DNA of 64,000 nt from Croceimicrobium sp963974215 (GCA_963974215.1 CAXBBL010000004.1:62001-126000); one strand, 5' to 3'; numbered from the stretch's first letter, positions 52,164-60,591 are shown. A program made the numbers and translations. The notes: generated by a model not told the origin, from the sequence alone.

Positions 52164-53006
52164 GTGGATTACGAACTAAAAACATTGGAATTAAAAGGAC
52201 GGGTAGTTTTTCAAAAGCTACAGGTGCCTAGCTTTGATAGGATACCCAAAGAATATCACGAAAATGAAGCCTGCTTTGTTTTTGTAAATCAAGGCGCCTT
52301 TCAGGTGCGCGCCCAAACCGAAATGGTGGAGCTAAATCCCGAAATGGGCATGTTGGCCAAATGCCTCAATTATTTTTATGAATCGCTTAAAAAGCGTGAT
52401 GAAGCCTTCGATAATGTGGCCGTTTTGGGAATTATGCTTTATCCCGAATTAATTAAAGATTTATTCGATTTCGACATTAATACATCTACCCATCAGGTTA
52501 ACTATAACCTGAAGCAAGTGGAGGTGAATCAGCTCCTGAGGCATTATCGCGATTCGGTGATGATTCTCCTTGAAAACCCCGAATTAGCGGATGAAGAATT
52601 ACTAAAGAATAAACTGCGCGAATTTATCATTCTCATGACCAAAACCACGCAGGCCCCATCTGAGCTTGACTTTTTGGCCTCCATGTTTAAACCCAATTTC
52701 GCCAAATTTGAAGAGATTATTCAAAGCAATTTATACAGCAGTCTTAGTCTAGATGAGCTCGCTAATCTCAGTCACATGAGTATATCCACCTTTAAGCGAA
52801 AGTTTAAGGCAGTCTATCAAGAAAGTCCACAAAAGTATCTCAGCCACAAGAAAATCGATAAATCTCTCCAACTCTTAAAAAAGCAGGAAGTACGTATATC
52901 CGACGTGGCTTACGATTTAGGTTTTGAGTCGCTCACTACTTTTAATCGCGTATTTAAGCAACAAACGGGTAAAAGCCCTTCCGAATATCGTTTGCAGCTG
53001 AGCTAA
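52164..53006 (+). CDS. AraC family transcriptional regulator, GTG start
   Basis: The N-terminal 160 residues look like a cupin-type sensor (ENEACFVFVNQGAFQVRAQTE). The C-terminal AraC domain has LSLDELANLSHMSISTFKRKFK and ISDVAYDLGFESLTTFNRVFKQQTGKSPSEYR, both helix-turn-helices. Length is 280 aa. It is 13 bp downstream of the GH13 gene and preceded by a GGAGG, so it is probably co-expressed. It may regulate the amylase or the SDR downstream. Its recognition helices differ from those of the three TolB-TPR-AraC regulators. Confidence 0.88.
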   Translation: MDYELKTLELKGRVVFQKLQVPSFDRIPKEYHENEACFVFVNQGAFQVRAQTEMVELNPEMGMLAKCLNYFYESLKKRDEAFDNVAVLGIMLYPELIKDLFDFDINTSTHQVNYNLKQVEVNQLLRHYRDSVMILLENPELADEELLKNKLREFIILMTKTTQAPSELDFLASMFKPNFAKFEEIIQSNLYSSLSLDELANLSHMSISTFKRKFKAVYQESPQKYLSHKKIDKSLQLLKKQEVRISDVAYDLGFESLTTFNRVFKQQTGKSPSEYRLQLS

Positions 53007-53092
53007 TCTGATTAGTTATTGAGCCTTGTGGTAAAAGTTCGCTCCGCCCAAAACATCACTTTTGTTTTGTAAATAATACAAAGCAAAACAGC

Positions 53093-53896
53093 ATGACCAA
53101 TAAAGATTTCAAGAATAAATATGGTGATTGGGCTCTAATTACGGGCGCAACTTCGGGCATAGGCGCAGAGTTGACTAGTCAAATTGCGGCTAAAGGCCTT
53201 AATATAGTTTTGGTCGCTCGTAAAGAAAAGGAATTAGCCGAACAGGCGGCCGCCTTACAAAAAAGGTATGGGGTGAAAACCAAATACATTTCCGCCGATT
53301 TAGCTACGGCCGAAGGCCTGGAAAAGGTGAAGCAGGTTGATGAAAAAATCGGACTATTAGTAAGCGCTGCGGGCTATGAAGTAAATGGGGCTTTTAGTAA
53401 AACACCTTTGGCGGGCGAGTTGAAAGTAATTCAATTAAACGTGGTGGCTACCCTCGAGCTTTGCCACCATTTCAGCCCCTTAATGCTAGAACGCAAAAAA
53501 GGCGGCATTCTCCTAATCGCCAGTTTATCAGGGCATATGCCAAATCCTTATTTCTCTAATTACGCAGGCTCCAAGGCCTATGTATTAAACCTAGGTGCCT
53601 CGCTCTATGCCGAGTTAAAACCCAAGGGCGTTGATCTATCGATTCTCTCACCCGGGCTTACCAAAACCCCTATGACCGCCGACAATGGCGTAGATTGGAA
53701 TAAAACCCCCATGCAAGCGATGGAAGCTTCGGTGGTGGCAGAATTCGGCTTAAATGGTTTAGGCAAACGCTTACTTTCGGTGCCAGGCGGAAAAAATAAA
53801 ATCATGGCCTTAATGTCTAAACACAGTCCCCTCGCCATGCTAGCCAAAATGAATGAGAAGATGATGCGCAAGGCCATGCAGCCCAGTAAAATATGA
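53093..53896 (+). CDS. Short-chain dehydrogenase/reductase
   Basis: This is a classical SDR of 267 aa. ALITGATSGIGAELTSQIAAKG is the TGxxxGIG cofactor motif, GLLVSAAGYEVNGAF stands at the NNAG position, IASLSGHMPNPYFSNYAGSKAYV carries the catalytic serine and YxxxK, and LSPGLTKTPMT follows. It is an NAD(P)H-dependent oxidoreductase with an unknown substrate, probably lipophilic. A -7-like TTTTG/TAAATAAT segment lies about 30 nt upstream, and 87 bp separate it from the AraC regulator gene. Confidence 0.9.
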   Translation: MTNKDFKNKYGDWALITGATSGIGAELTSQIAAKGLNIVLVARKEKELAEQAAALQKRYGVKTKYISADLATAEGLEKVKQVDEKIGLLVSAAGYEVNGAFSKTPLAGELKVIQLNVVATLELCHHFSPLMLERKKGGILLIASLSGHMPNPYFSNYAGSKAYVLNLGASLYAELKPKGVDLSILSPGLTKTPMTADNGVDWNKTPMQAMEASVVAEFGLNGLGKRLLSVPGGKNKIMALMSKHSPLAMLAKMNEKMMRKAMQPSKI

Positions 53897-54013
53897 GTAT
53901 ACGGGGCATTGCAATAGTCGTAACGGGTTAATTAAATGTTTAAAAACCAAATCTTTAAACCATGCTTAATTTTATTTAGGCATGGTTTACTATGTTTATT
54001 ATCATTAGAATTT

Positions 54014-54102
54014 GGGCCTTCCCCTCCGGGTCGCGCTTTACGTTCCAAGTCCTCGCTCGTACCTCGCTGTGGGCTTTCCCCTGCAATCGCTAAGGCGGGG
54101 CT
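54014..54102. repeat. 90-bp dispersed repeat, copy 2
   Basis: GGGCCTTCCCCTCCGGGTCG through CAAGTCCTCGCTCGTACC to AATCGCTAAGGCGGGGCT differs from the copy at 5741-5830 at only a few positions. It lies in the spacer downstream of the SDR gene. Bases 54103-54317 show no further gene. Confidence 0.8.
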
Positions 54103-54317
54103 GAGGTTTAGCAATAATAATTTGTCTGAGAATGAAAATGATGTAGTTTTAGGAAACATTTAAAAAGTCACTCTGAATAAACACTAATCGTATGAACTTG
54201 GTATCTTTTAGTATAGAGAATGTGAAGGTATTGATTATGTACTAAGGTTGTGCACAAGGGTAGGACCACACACCTAACAAAGAATTTACTTGGATTGATT
54301 ATTAAGAATAACAAAGT

Positions 54318-54773
54318 ATGACCGTAGAAAAACCGATAATGATTTCAAATATTCGTTGGATAATGTATCTGATGGTCGGATTTATTATTGCTTTGGGTAT
54401 TTTGATTTTTAAACTTGTTGGATTAGATAAAATGATTTCAAATTTTAATGATTCACCTATTGCATTTGGATTGACATTAATGTTTTTAATCGGACTGTTT
54501 TTTATGTTGCCCTTGATTCTTTTGCTATTTCTTAAAAAGATTAAGATTTTCAAATCTAGACTTGTGATATTCTACCCGTTTCGACTAAAGAGTCAAATAG
54601 TTGATTTTTTTAATGTAGATTCATTTAAGACTTATGAAGGAAATGCTCGTGGAATTACTTTCACCGAGATTTGTATTAAGTTGAAAAATGACAATAAGAT
54701 TAAGTTTAATTCCATATCGAATACTAATTTCAAAAAGTGTATTTCGACATTGTCAAAGAATATAAAGAAATGA
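54318..54773 (+). CDS. Small membrane protein of unknown function
   Basis: Two hydrophobic helices at the N-terminus (WIMYLMVGFIIALGILIFKLVG and IAFGLTLMFLIGLFFMLPLILLLFL) precede a soluble C-terminal part (FKSRLVIFYPFRLKSQIVDF, TFTEICIKLKNDNKIKFN). That layout resembles proteins with a membrane-anchored PH-like domain, but no family is certain. Length is 151 aa, AT-rich codons. A strong terminator follows, so it is a single unit. Confidence 0.65.
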   Translation: MTVEKPIMISNIRWIMYLMVGFIIALGILIFKLVGLDKMISNFNDSPIAFGLTLMFLIGLFFMLPLILLLFLKKIKIFKSRLVIFYPFRLKSQIVDFFNVDSFKTYEGNARGITFTEICIKLKNDNKIKFNSISNTNFKKCISTLSKNIKK

Positions 54774-54797
54774 GTAAAGCCCAGCCCACAACACTAT

Positions 54798-54825
54798 ATA
54801 AAGCCCATTAAAACGGGCTTTATAC
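54798..54825. terminator. Strong hairpin after the 54318 gene
   Basis: TATAAAGCCC and GGGCTTTATA pair perfectly around ATTAAAAC. The T content after the stem is modest, but its position 25 nt after the stop suggests a terminator. Confidence 0.7.
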
Positions 54826-54847
54826 TAATCGTTACTTACATTAAAAA

Positions 54848-55381
54848 ATGAAAAGAATAATAGATAAATATCTCGACGAACTCATATCAAATAAGCTAAA
54901 TGAACTTCCAAGAGAGATAGTACCAGAAATGTCTGACCCAAATCAAGATAAAAATGAAGAATGGAGAATTTGGAATCCAATTCCGAGCAAAGTCACTGAT
55001 GAGGAAATAAAAGAATTTGAATCCAGACTTGGTCATAATCTGCCTGAATCTTATAAAAGTTTCCTAAAGTATCAGCATTTCTATGATCTCCAAATTGGAG
55101 AATGTTCCTTTTGTGAGCATCCTTTTGGAATTTGGAGAGCTTCACTGTCGGAAATGATATTTGACGGATATCCAAGAGAGTTTTTAATTGACACAGGAAG
55201 AATACCGTTTGCAAATTGGAGTGATTGGGGATTATTGTGTTTTGATACTACTGTAGAACACTATAACAACGATTATCCTATTGTTTTCTGGGATCACGAA
55301 GTCTTTGATGAGTTTGAACCCAAGTATTCCAATTTTGACAGTATGATTACTGGATTAGATAAAGAAGGAAACGCAAGCTAA
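54848..55381 (+). CDS. SMI1/KNR4 (SUKH) family protein
   Basis: The SUKH signature is visible: VTDEEIKEFESRLGHNLPESYKSFL (helix plus LPxxYxxFL), ANWSDWGLLCFDTTV, and PIVFWDHEVFDEFEPKYSNF. SUKH proteins often act as immunity proteins against contact-dependent or polymorphic toxins, or as cytoplasmic partners of such systems. No toxin gene is recognisable beside it, so the role is open. Length is 177 aa. It is a single gene between a terminator and an unrelated secreted protein. Codon use is AT-rich like its neighbour. Confidence 0.85.
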   Translation: MKRIIDKYLDELISNKLNELPREIVPEMSDPNQDKNEEWRIWNPIPSKVTDEEIKEFESRLGHNLPESYKSFLKYQHFYDLQIGECSFCEHPFGIWRASLSEMIFDGYPREFLIDTGRIPFANWSDWGLLCFDTTVEHYNNDYPIVFWDHEVFDEFEPKYSNFDSMITGLDKEGNAS

Positions 55382-55549
55382 TAAGCTAAAGCATACCCTT
55401 CGAGATACGCACCATGTACAGAACCTTACCAAACAGAAATGGCAAATTGGCACAAAGCGCAGATGGTTTTACTCCAGCATTATCTACTTTTTCAGTAGGA
55501 ACTGCTGAATATAAAATGAATAAGGACCACTTCTGACGAATAAGAATAC

Positions 55550-56350
55550 ATGAATTATACTAGAATACACCTTACTTTAATAACCTGTCTACTTGCCTTC
55601 GCTTCGGTTATTGCTCAAAAGCCAGGGCAGCAGGCACAACTTGAATTTGACCATCTAGTTATTTTCACACCATCAAAACAATTAGAATTAGAACTTACAA
55701 AGTCTTTATTTACCCTGGCGGAAAAGGCAGGTAGTATTCACAAGGAGCAGGGGACAGAAGGACAATATATTTTTTTCTACAATACCTTTATTGAGCTATT
55801 ATACCTAAAGGATTCGAGTCAAATTTTAGCTAATGAGCCGAGGTTTGGAAGTGCTTATAGTAGAAGGTGGAAATTAACTAAAAATATATGCCCAATGGGT
55901 TTTGGGCTTAACCTACTACCTTTCGATACCAGCTCAACCGAGTTCAAGTTTAAGGTCTATCAAAGCTCTGATGCAGCGGATAACGAATATTATTTAATGT
56001 CGAAATATAACTCTAAACAAGCGCATCCCTTAGTATACCTCTCCATGCCTAATCACGCTTATATACCCTATAATTCGCTTAATGATGTTGACCAAAGGTT
56101 TGATGAATACATGAGAGCGGATCAGAAAAGTTACTTGAGCCACCCGAGTGGAATAAAACGATTAACCGAAATTGTTTTAACAATCCCTTCCAGCGCAGGT
56201 TCAAAAGGAAATATGGCTCTCCTAAAAGAGTTGGAACAGGTTAAAATAGAATACGGCGATGCCTATGGTCTTACGCTTAGCTTTGATAATCAGGCGCAAG
56301 GAAAGGAAATTACTGTGCCATGTGATTTTAATTTGATTATTAAGTATTGA
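55550..56350 (+). CDS. Secreted protein, VOC-like fold possible
   Basis: A signal peptide (IHLTLITCLLAFASVIAQ) is followed by LEFDHLVIFTPS, which resembles the first strand of a glyoxalase/VOC module, and GTEGQYIFFYNTFIELLYLKD. Later segments include MSKYNSKQAHPLVYLSMPNH and LTEIVLTIPS. I could not assign a family with confidence. Length is 266 aa. Repeat copy G begins about 25 bp after its stop. Confidence 0.5.
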   Translation: MNYTRIHLTLITCLLAFASVIAQKPGQQAQLEFDHLVIFTPSKQLELELTKSLFTLAEKAGSIHKEQGTEGQYIFFYNTFIELLYLKDSSQILANEPRFGSAYSRRWKLTKNICPMGFGLNLLPFDTSSTEFKFKVYQSSDAADNEYYLMSKYNSKQAHPLVYLSMPNHAYIPYNSLNDVDQRFDEYMRADQKSYLSHPSGIKRLTEIVLTIPSSAGSKGNMALLKELEQVKIEYGDAYGLTLSFDNQAQGKEITVPCDFNLIIKY

Positions 56351-56376
56351 TAAAGGTAAGAGCGACTACAAATTAA

Positions 56377-56529
56377 AGTAAGTTCGATTATAAATGCAGC
56401 CTCAGTGTTTAATAAAAAGATAAGGTTAGGACAGGTGGTGCCGCGGAAGCAGGCGGCAACAAATGAACTAAATTGGCCTTTTCCTATTTTTGAAATTCTG
56501 AGACTATAATTTTACACTGAACTCGGGTT
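56377..56529 (+). repeat. Divergent, shortened copy of the MITE-like element (copy G)
   Basis: Left end AGTAAGTTCGATTATAAATG and GCCTCAG, right end TCTGAGACTATAATTTTACA and CTGAACTCGGGT match the family TIRs loosely. It keeps one hairpin, TGCCGC (56439-56444)/GCGGCA (56453-56458), then the family box CAAATGAACTA. The stem sequence differs from copies A, B and E yet still pairs. Confidence 0.6.
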
Positions 56530-56777
56530 ATTAAGATCCTTAAAAGGGTAGAGCTATGATTAGCGAAGGTCGCACAAGGAAAATTTTGCCCTTAATATCA
56601 GGATAGTCTGATAAGTTTGAATAGGCGAAACCTGAAACCTTGGCAAGGAAAATTACCAAGTTCAGCTAGGTGCAAGTAGAAAACTGCATCTCAGGCTGGC
56701 GACTTCATATTTCCGCTTTTCGGTAAAGCATATATTTTAGATCAGTAATTGTTTATAATGTAAGTTTAATTCAGAAT

Positions 56778-56942
56778 ATGAAAAAAGTAGTATTAATAAT
56801 TTTAATTATTCTAAATCTGATGGTATTATCAGGACAGTTGTGGCCTGAAGCCGCCCCTCTTTATGCTAGACAGGTGAACATTCTATTTCTATTCTGTAGT
56901 TTGGCCTTCTTCATCACAAGATTGCCAATTAAGCCAAAGTAA
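56778..56942 (+). CDS. Small membrane protein (54 aa)
   Basis: ATG 56778 to TAA 56942 encodes a protein with two hydrophobic helices (KKVVLIILIILNLMVLSGQ and VNILFLFCSLAFFITRL) and a short linker with WPEAAPLY. The next gene starts one base after its stop, so they are probably coupled. It has the hallmarks of a real small gene, but the function is unknown. The spacer before it, 56530-56777, shows nothing clear. Confidence 0.6.
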   Translation: MKKVVLIILIILNLMVLSGQLWPEAAPLYARQVNILFLFCSLAFFITRLPIKPK

Positions 56943-56943
56943 A

Positions 56944-57438
56944 ATGGAAAATTTCGATTGGACTCAGTTTTCGAAACGAATATTTGTCCGTACTGATTTA
57001 GATTTAGTGTATAATGCTTGGACAAAAAGTACCGAGCTCGAAAAGTGGTTTTTATCTAAGGCTCGATTCAAATCAAAAGACGGCAATGAAATATTAGTAT
57101 CCGAAAATATTAGTTCAAAAAGTAGCTATAGTTGGAATTGGTTTGCTCAAGAGCATGGTGAAAAAGGAATAATTAGGGAAGCAAATGGCAGAGATTATTT
57201 AGAATTCACTTTCGCGGGAAACTGTATTGTTAAAGTGCATTTATCCAAAATAAAAGACCAAACCTTGGTTGACTTATCTCAAACCGAAATACCAACCGAC
57301 AGTAGTTCACAAGAGAATATTAGACTTGGTTGTGCTTTTGCTTGGACTTTTTACCTATTAAATCTAAAATCAGTGCTTGAAGGAGGTCTTGATTTAAGAA
57401 ACAAGGATTTAGATTTAAAAGGAGTTATAAATAATTGA
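56944..57438 (+). CDS. SRPBCC (AHSA1-like) domain protein
   Basis: This is a START/Bet v1-like fold of the AHSA1 group: FSKRIFVRTDLDLVYNAWTKSTELEKWFLSKARF is the typical N-terminal strand-helix, and GCAFAWTFYLLNLKSVLEGGLDLRNK the C-terminal helix. It binds hydrophobic ligands or acts as a co-chaperone-like factor in other bacteria. Length is 164 aa. It follows the 54-aa membrane protein by one base. Repeat copy D lies 25 bp after the stop. Confidence 0.85.
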   Translation: MENFDWTQFSKRIFVRTDLDLVYNAWTKSTELEKWFLSKARFKSKDGNEILVSENISSKSSYSWNWFAQEHGEKGIIREANGRDYLEFTFAGNCIVKVHLSKIKDQTLVDLSQTEIPTDSSSQENIRLGCAFAWTFYLLNLKSVLEGGLDLRNKDLDLKGVINN

Positions 57439-57462
57439 AATCTATCGACAATGGTTCTGATA

Positions 57463-57617
57463 ACCTGAGTTCCATGTAAAAACATTGGTAAGCCCCTTCT
57501 AAAAAGCGATTTTCTGCGCTTTAGCCCTTCGCAATAGCCCGCCATTGCTTCAGCGCTTCGGTTTGAATCCCACTATTTACAAGAGGTCTGAGGCCTAATT
57601 TTACATCGAACTCACGT
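57463..57617 (+). repeat. MITE-like element, truncated copy D (155 bp)
   Basis: It starts ACCTGAGTTCC and keeps the right half of the family, with CCCCTTCTAAAAAGCG, the hairpin CAATAG-CCCG-CCATTG (one mismatch) and the right end ATCGAACTCACGT. The first hairpin block is deleted. No target duplication is obvious. Confidence 0.8.
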
Positions 57618-57667
57618 TATTAGCTGCGTGGCTTAGGTGATACTAATGTTAGTCTTAAAATACCGCT

Positions 57668-58405
57668 ATGAAGAATGCCTTATTTACTTTGTCCTTACTA
57701 TTTTCTCTTTCAGTATCCTTTAGTTTTCCCACTACCAAGGAGGCAGGCATTAGATATTCTACTAAAACTGTATTCTCCCTTCCTGATTCGATAGAATGGA
57801 GGCAAGTGGGTTTAGCAAATGAGATTATTAATATCAAAGACAAGTTGGTGGTGGTTAGCGGGGGGGCAAATCCGATTCCTTTGGAATCATGGGCAGACTT
57901 CAAACCAAAATTTCCTTGGCAAAAAAATATCGATCGTCATATTCTTATTGATAAGACTGCCTTTATTCGCTCGCCCGATGTTGATCCAGACTGTATTGCA
58001 CGAGATTGTTTTGCTGAGAGGAAGTATCAGACTTATACTTGGCTTGAATTAGCCAAACCCTTAGCGGTTGACTTTATCCCCTCTAAAACGGATATGCTAA
58101 AGCCAGCAGAAGGACATCTGGTAATTAAAGTCATTAAAAAATGTCAGGTGGTCTGCTTTGAAAACGAGATTTACCAATTAAGTGATGGAAAAGGCAATTT
58201 GTATGTGATGCATGCCACCGAAACAGGTCAACCCGATTTAAATGTCATTCTACCGCAAGGTTGGACCTTGAAAAAAATAGCAATCTCTAAACCCTTAATT
58301 ATAACTCCATTTGGAGAAAAAGATGATTGCTACTTTAATATTGTTGGTGACCATCTCGGTCAGGGCTATCACCAATATAAATATGCAAATAGCTATTATC
58401 CCTAA
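57668..58405 (+). CDS. Secreted protein of unknown function
   Basis: A signal peptide (LFTLSLLFSLSVSFSFP) leads into a globular protein of 245 aa. It contains DSIEWRQVGLANEIINIKDKLVVVSGGANPIP, CIARDCFAERKYQTYTWLELA, CQVVCFENEIYQLSDGKGNLYVMHA and a C-terminal DDCYFNIVGDHLGQGYHQYKYA. Several cysteines (RDC, CQVVC, DDC) may form disulphides. No family was recognised. A gap of 58 bp to the next plus-strand barrel gene suggests possible co-expression. Confidence 0.6.
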   Translation: MKNALFTLSLLFSLSVSFSFPTTKEAGIRYSTKTVFSLPDSIEWRQVGLANEIINIKDKLVVVSGGANPIPLESWADFKPKFPWQKNIDRHILIDKTAFIRSPDVDPDCIARDCFAERKYQTYTWLELAKPLAVDFIPSKTDMLKPAEGHLVIKVIKKCQVVCFENEIYQLSDGKGNLYVMHATETGQPDLNVILPQGWTLKKIAISKPLIITPFGEKDDCYFNIVGDHLGQGYHQYKYANSYYP

Positions 58406-58463
58406 TACTATTAATGATTCCTAAGTAATTCTTATCCAAATCTATAAACCAAAAATCTGCCTT

Positions 58464-59111
58464 ATGAAAACCTTCGTCTTCGCCCTACTTTTCACTTTCC
58501 CATCGGTAAGCACTGGACTAGCACAAAATTCTCAGATCCGATTCTCCATTAGCCCTTCATACGCGTTAAACTTTTCTGAACTAGGTTATCGATCATCGAA
58601 TGGCTTGGATGGCAAAGAGTATTTTAAACCTTTTAATAATCCTTCGCTTTCCTTTGGAGTAGAATATCTCATTAATAATAAACAGGCGCTCAGGTTGACA
58701 ATAGGCGGTACTTATTTTGGCTATGATAATAGCCTTGGCGCTTATACCGATCCATACAGTGGACTGCTTTCTGTTGAAGAGTATCAAGTTACAGTTGCTT
58801 CCCTAATATCAGAGCTTTCCTACAAATATTTTATGAAAAGGCGTAGTGAATTTAATCCCTATATAAACTTGGGTATCAGTTGCGAAACGCCTTTATGGAC
58901 CTATTCCTATACAGACGATGTAAGAAATGACTATCAAAATTCCCTATCCCTTTTAGCTGGCTTTGGCTTTGAAATTTGGAAAAGAGCCAACTTAAGCATA
59001 GAAGGCAATCCATATATTGAATATCAAGTAATTGACCCTTACCGCTTATTGGATTCAAGTAGGAATTTTAGGGTCGGGGCACGTTTGTTCTTTAGTTTCA
59101 AGCGGTTTTAA
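58464..59111 (+). CDS. Outer-membrane beta-barrel protein
   Basis: A signal peptide (FVFALLFTFPSVSTGLAQ) is followed by strands typical of OmpA/porin-like barrels: IRFSISPSYALNFSEL, PSLSFGVEYLINNKQALRLTIGGTYFGY, LISELSYKYFMKR, NPYINLGISCETPL, and a terminal NFRVGARLFFSFKRF. Length is 215 aa. Family name uncertain; the function is unknown. It follows a secreted protein gene and ends about 90 bp before the convergent T9SS pseudogene. Confidence 0.75.
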   Translation: MKTFVFALLFTFPSVSTGLAQNSQIRFSISPSYALNFSELGYRSSNGLDGKEYFKPFNNPSLSFGVEYLINNKQALRLTIGGTYFGYDNSLGAYTDPYSGLLSVEEYQVTVASLISELSYKYFMKRRSEFNPYINLGISCETPLWTYSYTDDVRNDYQNSLSLLAGFGFEIWKRANLSIEGNPYIEYQVIDPYRLLDSSRNFRVGARLFFSFKRF

Positions 59112-59197
59112 AGAGGCTCTAAATAATTGCGCTTAATTGCCGTAGCAAACATGACTATGGATGGCATTACCTATTTGGTAGGTGAGTGAATTTCAGC

Positions 59198-60424
59198 CTA
59201 ATTGATTACTAAGTGCTGTTTAGTTGTGCTCGTTCTATTGTGTAGTTCAATAAAATACAATCCTTTGGGATATTCTGAAACATCAAGAGTAAAGTGAGGC
59301 TTATCTATGGTTACTTCATAAAGCTTAATTTCAGCCATGTTATACAAACAAAAGCGGAAAAGTTTTTCTTCATTATTTTGCACTTGTAACTGGGACTGCG
59401 CAGGATTTGGAAAGATGGAAATACTTTGCAAGGCCCTTGTTTCTTCGATGCCAATATTGGGAAATGTTTCCGTTAAAAATGCCGTTTGAATGGTAACTGA
59501 GGATGCTCGTTCTTCTAATTGGACGCGTAATATTGGGATGCGATCATTTTCTCTAAAAAATGAGTAATTAACGTGAATTGGACAATAAATTAGAGCCTCA
59601 GATTTTCAATGAAAGGAAAAGACTAGTCTGGATCATGCAGCTGTAGCGGGCTACAGCAAATGAGCTAGATGCAGGATTTTCATTTTTATTGGAAAATCCG
59701 TTTAGGCCCCTTCTAAAAAGCGGCTTTACACGTCGAAGCAGCTCACAATAGCCCGCTATTGCTTCACTGCTTCGACTTGAAACCCACTATTTACAAGAGG
59801 TCTGAGGCCTAATTTTACGTCGAACCCACGTTATTTAACATACGATACGTTTCCATTAACCTCTCCTGTGGAACCAATATATAGACCTACATTGGAATAG
59901 CTTAGGCCATTAGGAAGGTTTAAAGTTCCAAAGGCCTGATACCGAAAAGAAGCTTTCCACTGCTGAGAATACCCAGGGGCGGTATTTTGGGCAAACTTAT
60001 CCGGCATCAGACTTTGGAAAGGGAGGGGGATGGAAAAAACTGGGAAGCCTGGCGTTAAGACACTAGGTTGATTATTGTAGGAGTTACCCAAGTAAAAAAC
60101 AGTATCCTGCTTAATTTCATAATATTGCTGTAAACCACTAGGCTCCTGCAAAACATAATCGGCATTTGGAAATGAATTCGGGAAAAGGGATTCGGCTAAA
60201 CTAAGAATAGTATCGCTGCGCTTTAAGTTGGCTAATTAAACAGTGGTAAAATCCCAGGTTACATTAGATCCGCTTAAGGCAATATTTGTAAAGGAAGTAG
60301 CATTAGTAATCTCTCGATAGCTATACCCATAACCGGGTACCAAATCGTAAGGCGATTGCAGGCTTGGCTGGGCAAGTGCACTTAAGAATGAAAAAAAACT
60401 AATTAAGCCTACCGTTAATTTCAT
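59198..60424 (-). pseudogene. T9SS-secreted protein gene broken by an in-frame stop and a repeat insertion
   Basis: The gene starts at 60424 with a signal peptide (KLTVGLISFFSFLSALAQ). It runs to WDFTTV, hits an in-frame TAA at 60236-60238, and continues in the same frame with LANLKRSDTILSLAESLF through QEPSGLQQYYEIKQDTVFYL to GNVSYVK. There repeat copy E is inserted. Beyond it the frame resumes with YSFFRENDRIPILRVQLEER and a T9SS sorting domain (ISIFPNPAQSQLQV to TTKQHLVIN). Removing the element with one 6-bp duplication restores the frame exactly. The nonsense codon is a separate lesion. Confidence 0.85.
59571..59831 (-). repeat. MITE-like inverted-repeat element, full-length copy E (261 bp), inserted in a gene
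   Basis: The ends ACGTGAATTGGAC and GTCGAACCCACGT form the family TIRs. Both hairpins are present, the first at 59640-59657. On the gene strand the flanks are TAAATA (upstream side) and TAATTA (downstream side), a 6-bp duplication with one change. It is the same length as copy B. Placing it in the interrupted T9SS gene gives direct evidence that the family has moved. Confidence 0.9.
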
Positions 60425-60475
60425 GATACTAGTATTTTAGGTGCCTTAAAACTAGACTTAGTATTTACGTTCTGA

Positions 60476-60495
60476 AATACGCAGTAATTCGTATT
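60476..60495 (-). promoter_or_regulatory. Palindrome upstream of the broken T9SS gene
   Basis: AATACGCAGTAATTCGTATT, within GAAATACG/CGTATTTC arms, ends 51 bp upstream of ATG 60424. It resembles the site at 26116-26135 upstream of another T9SS gene. Confidence 0.55.
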
Positions 60496-60591
60496 TCTTG
60501 CCTTGCTGTTTTTGTCCGCTATTAGGCTTAATTTGCAGATTCTCTGGGGAGCGGGCCTATAGGAAGCTTATTCAGATCAATAATTAAAAAT

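Noticed and set aside
53936..54163. 75-codon open frames on both strands
   Set aside because: They lie over the 90-bp dispersed repeat and have the low-complexity look of repeat translation; no start context or family match.
54241..54300. Short stretch resembling gene debris before the 54318 gene
   Set aside because: No frame longer than about 17 codons and no recognisable protein.
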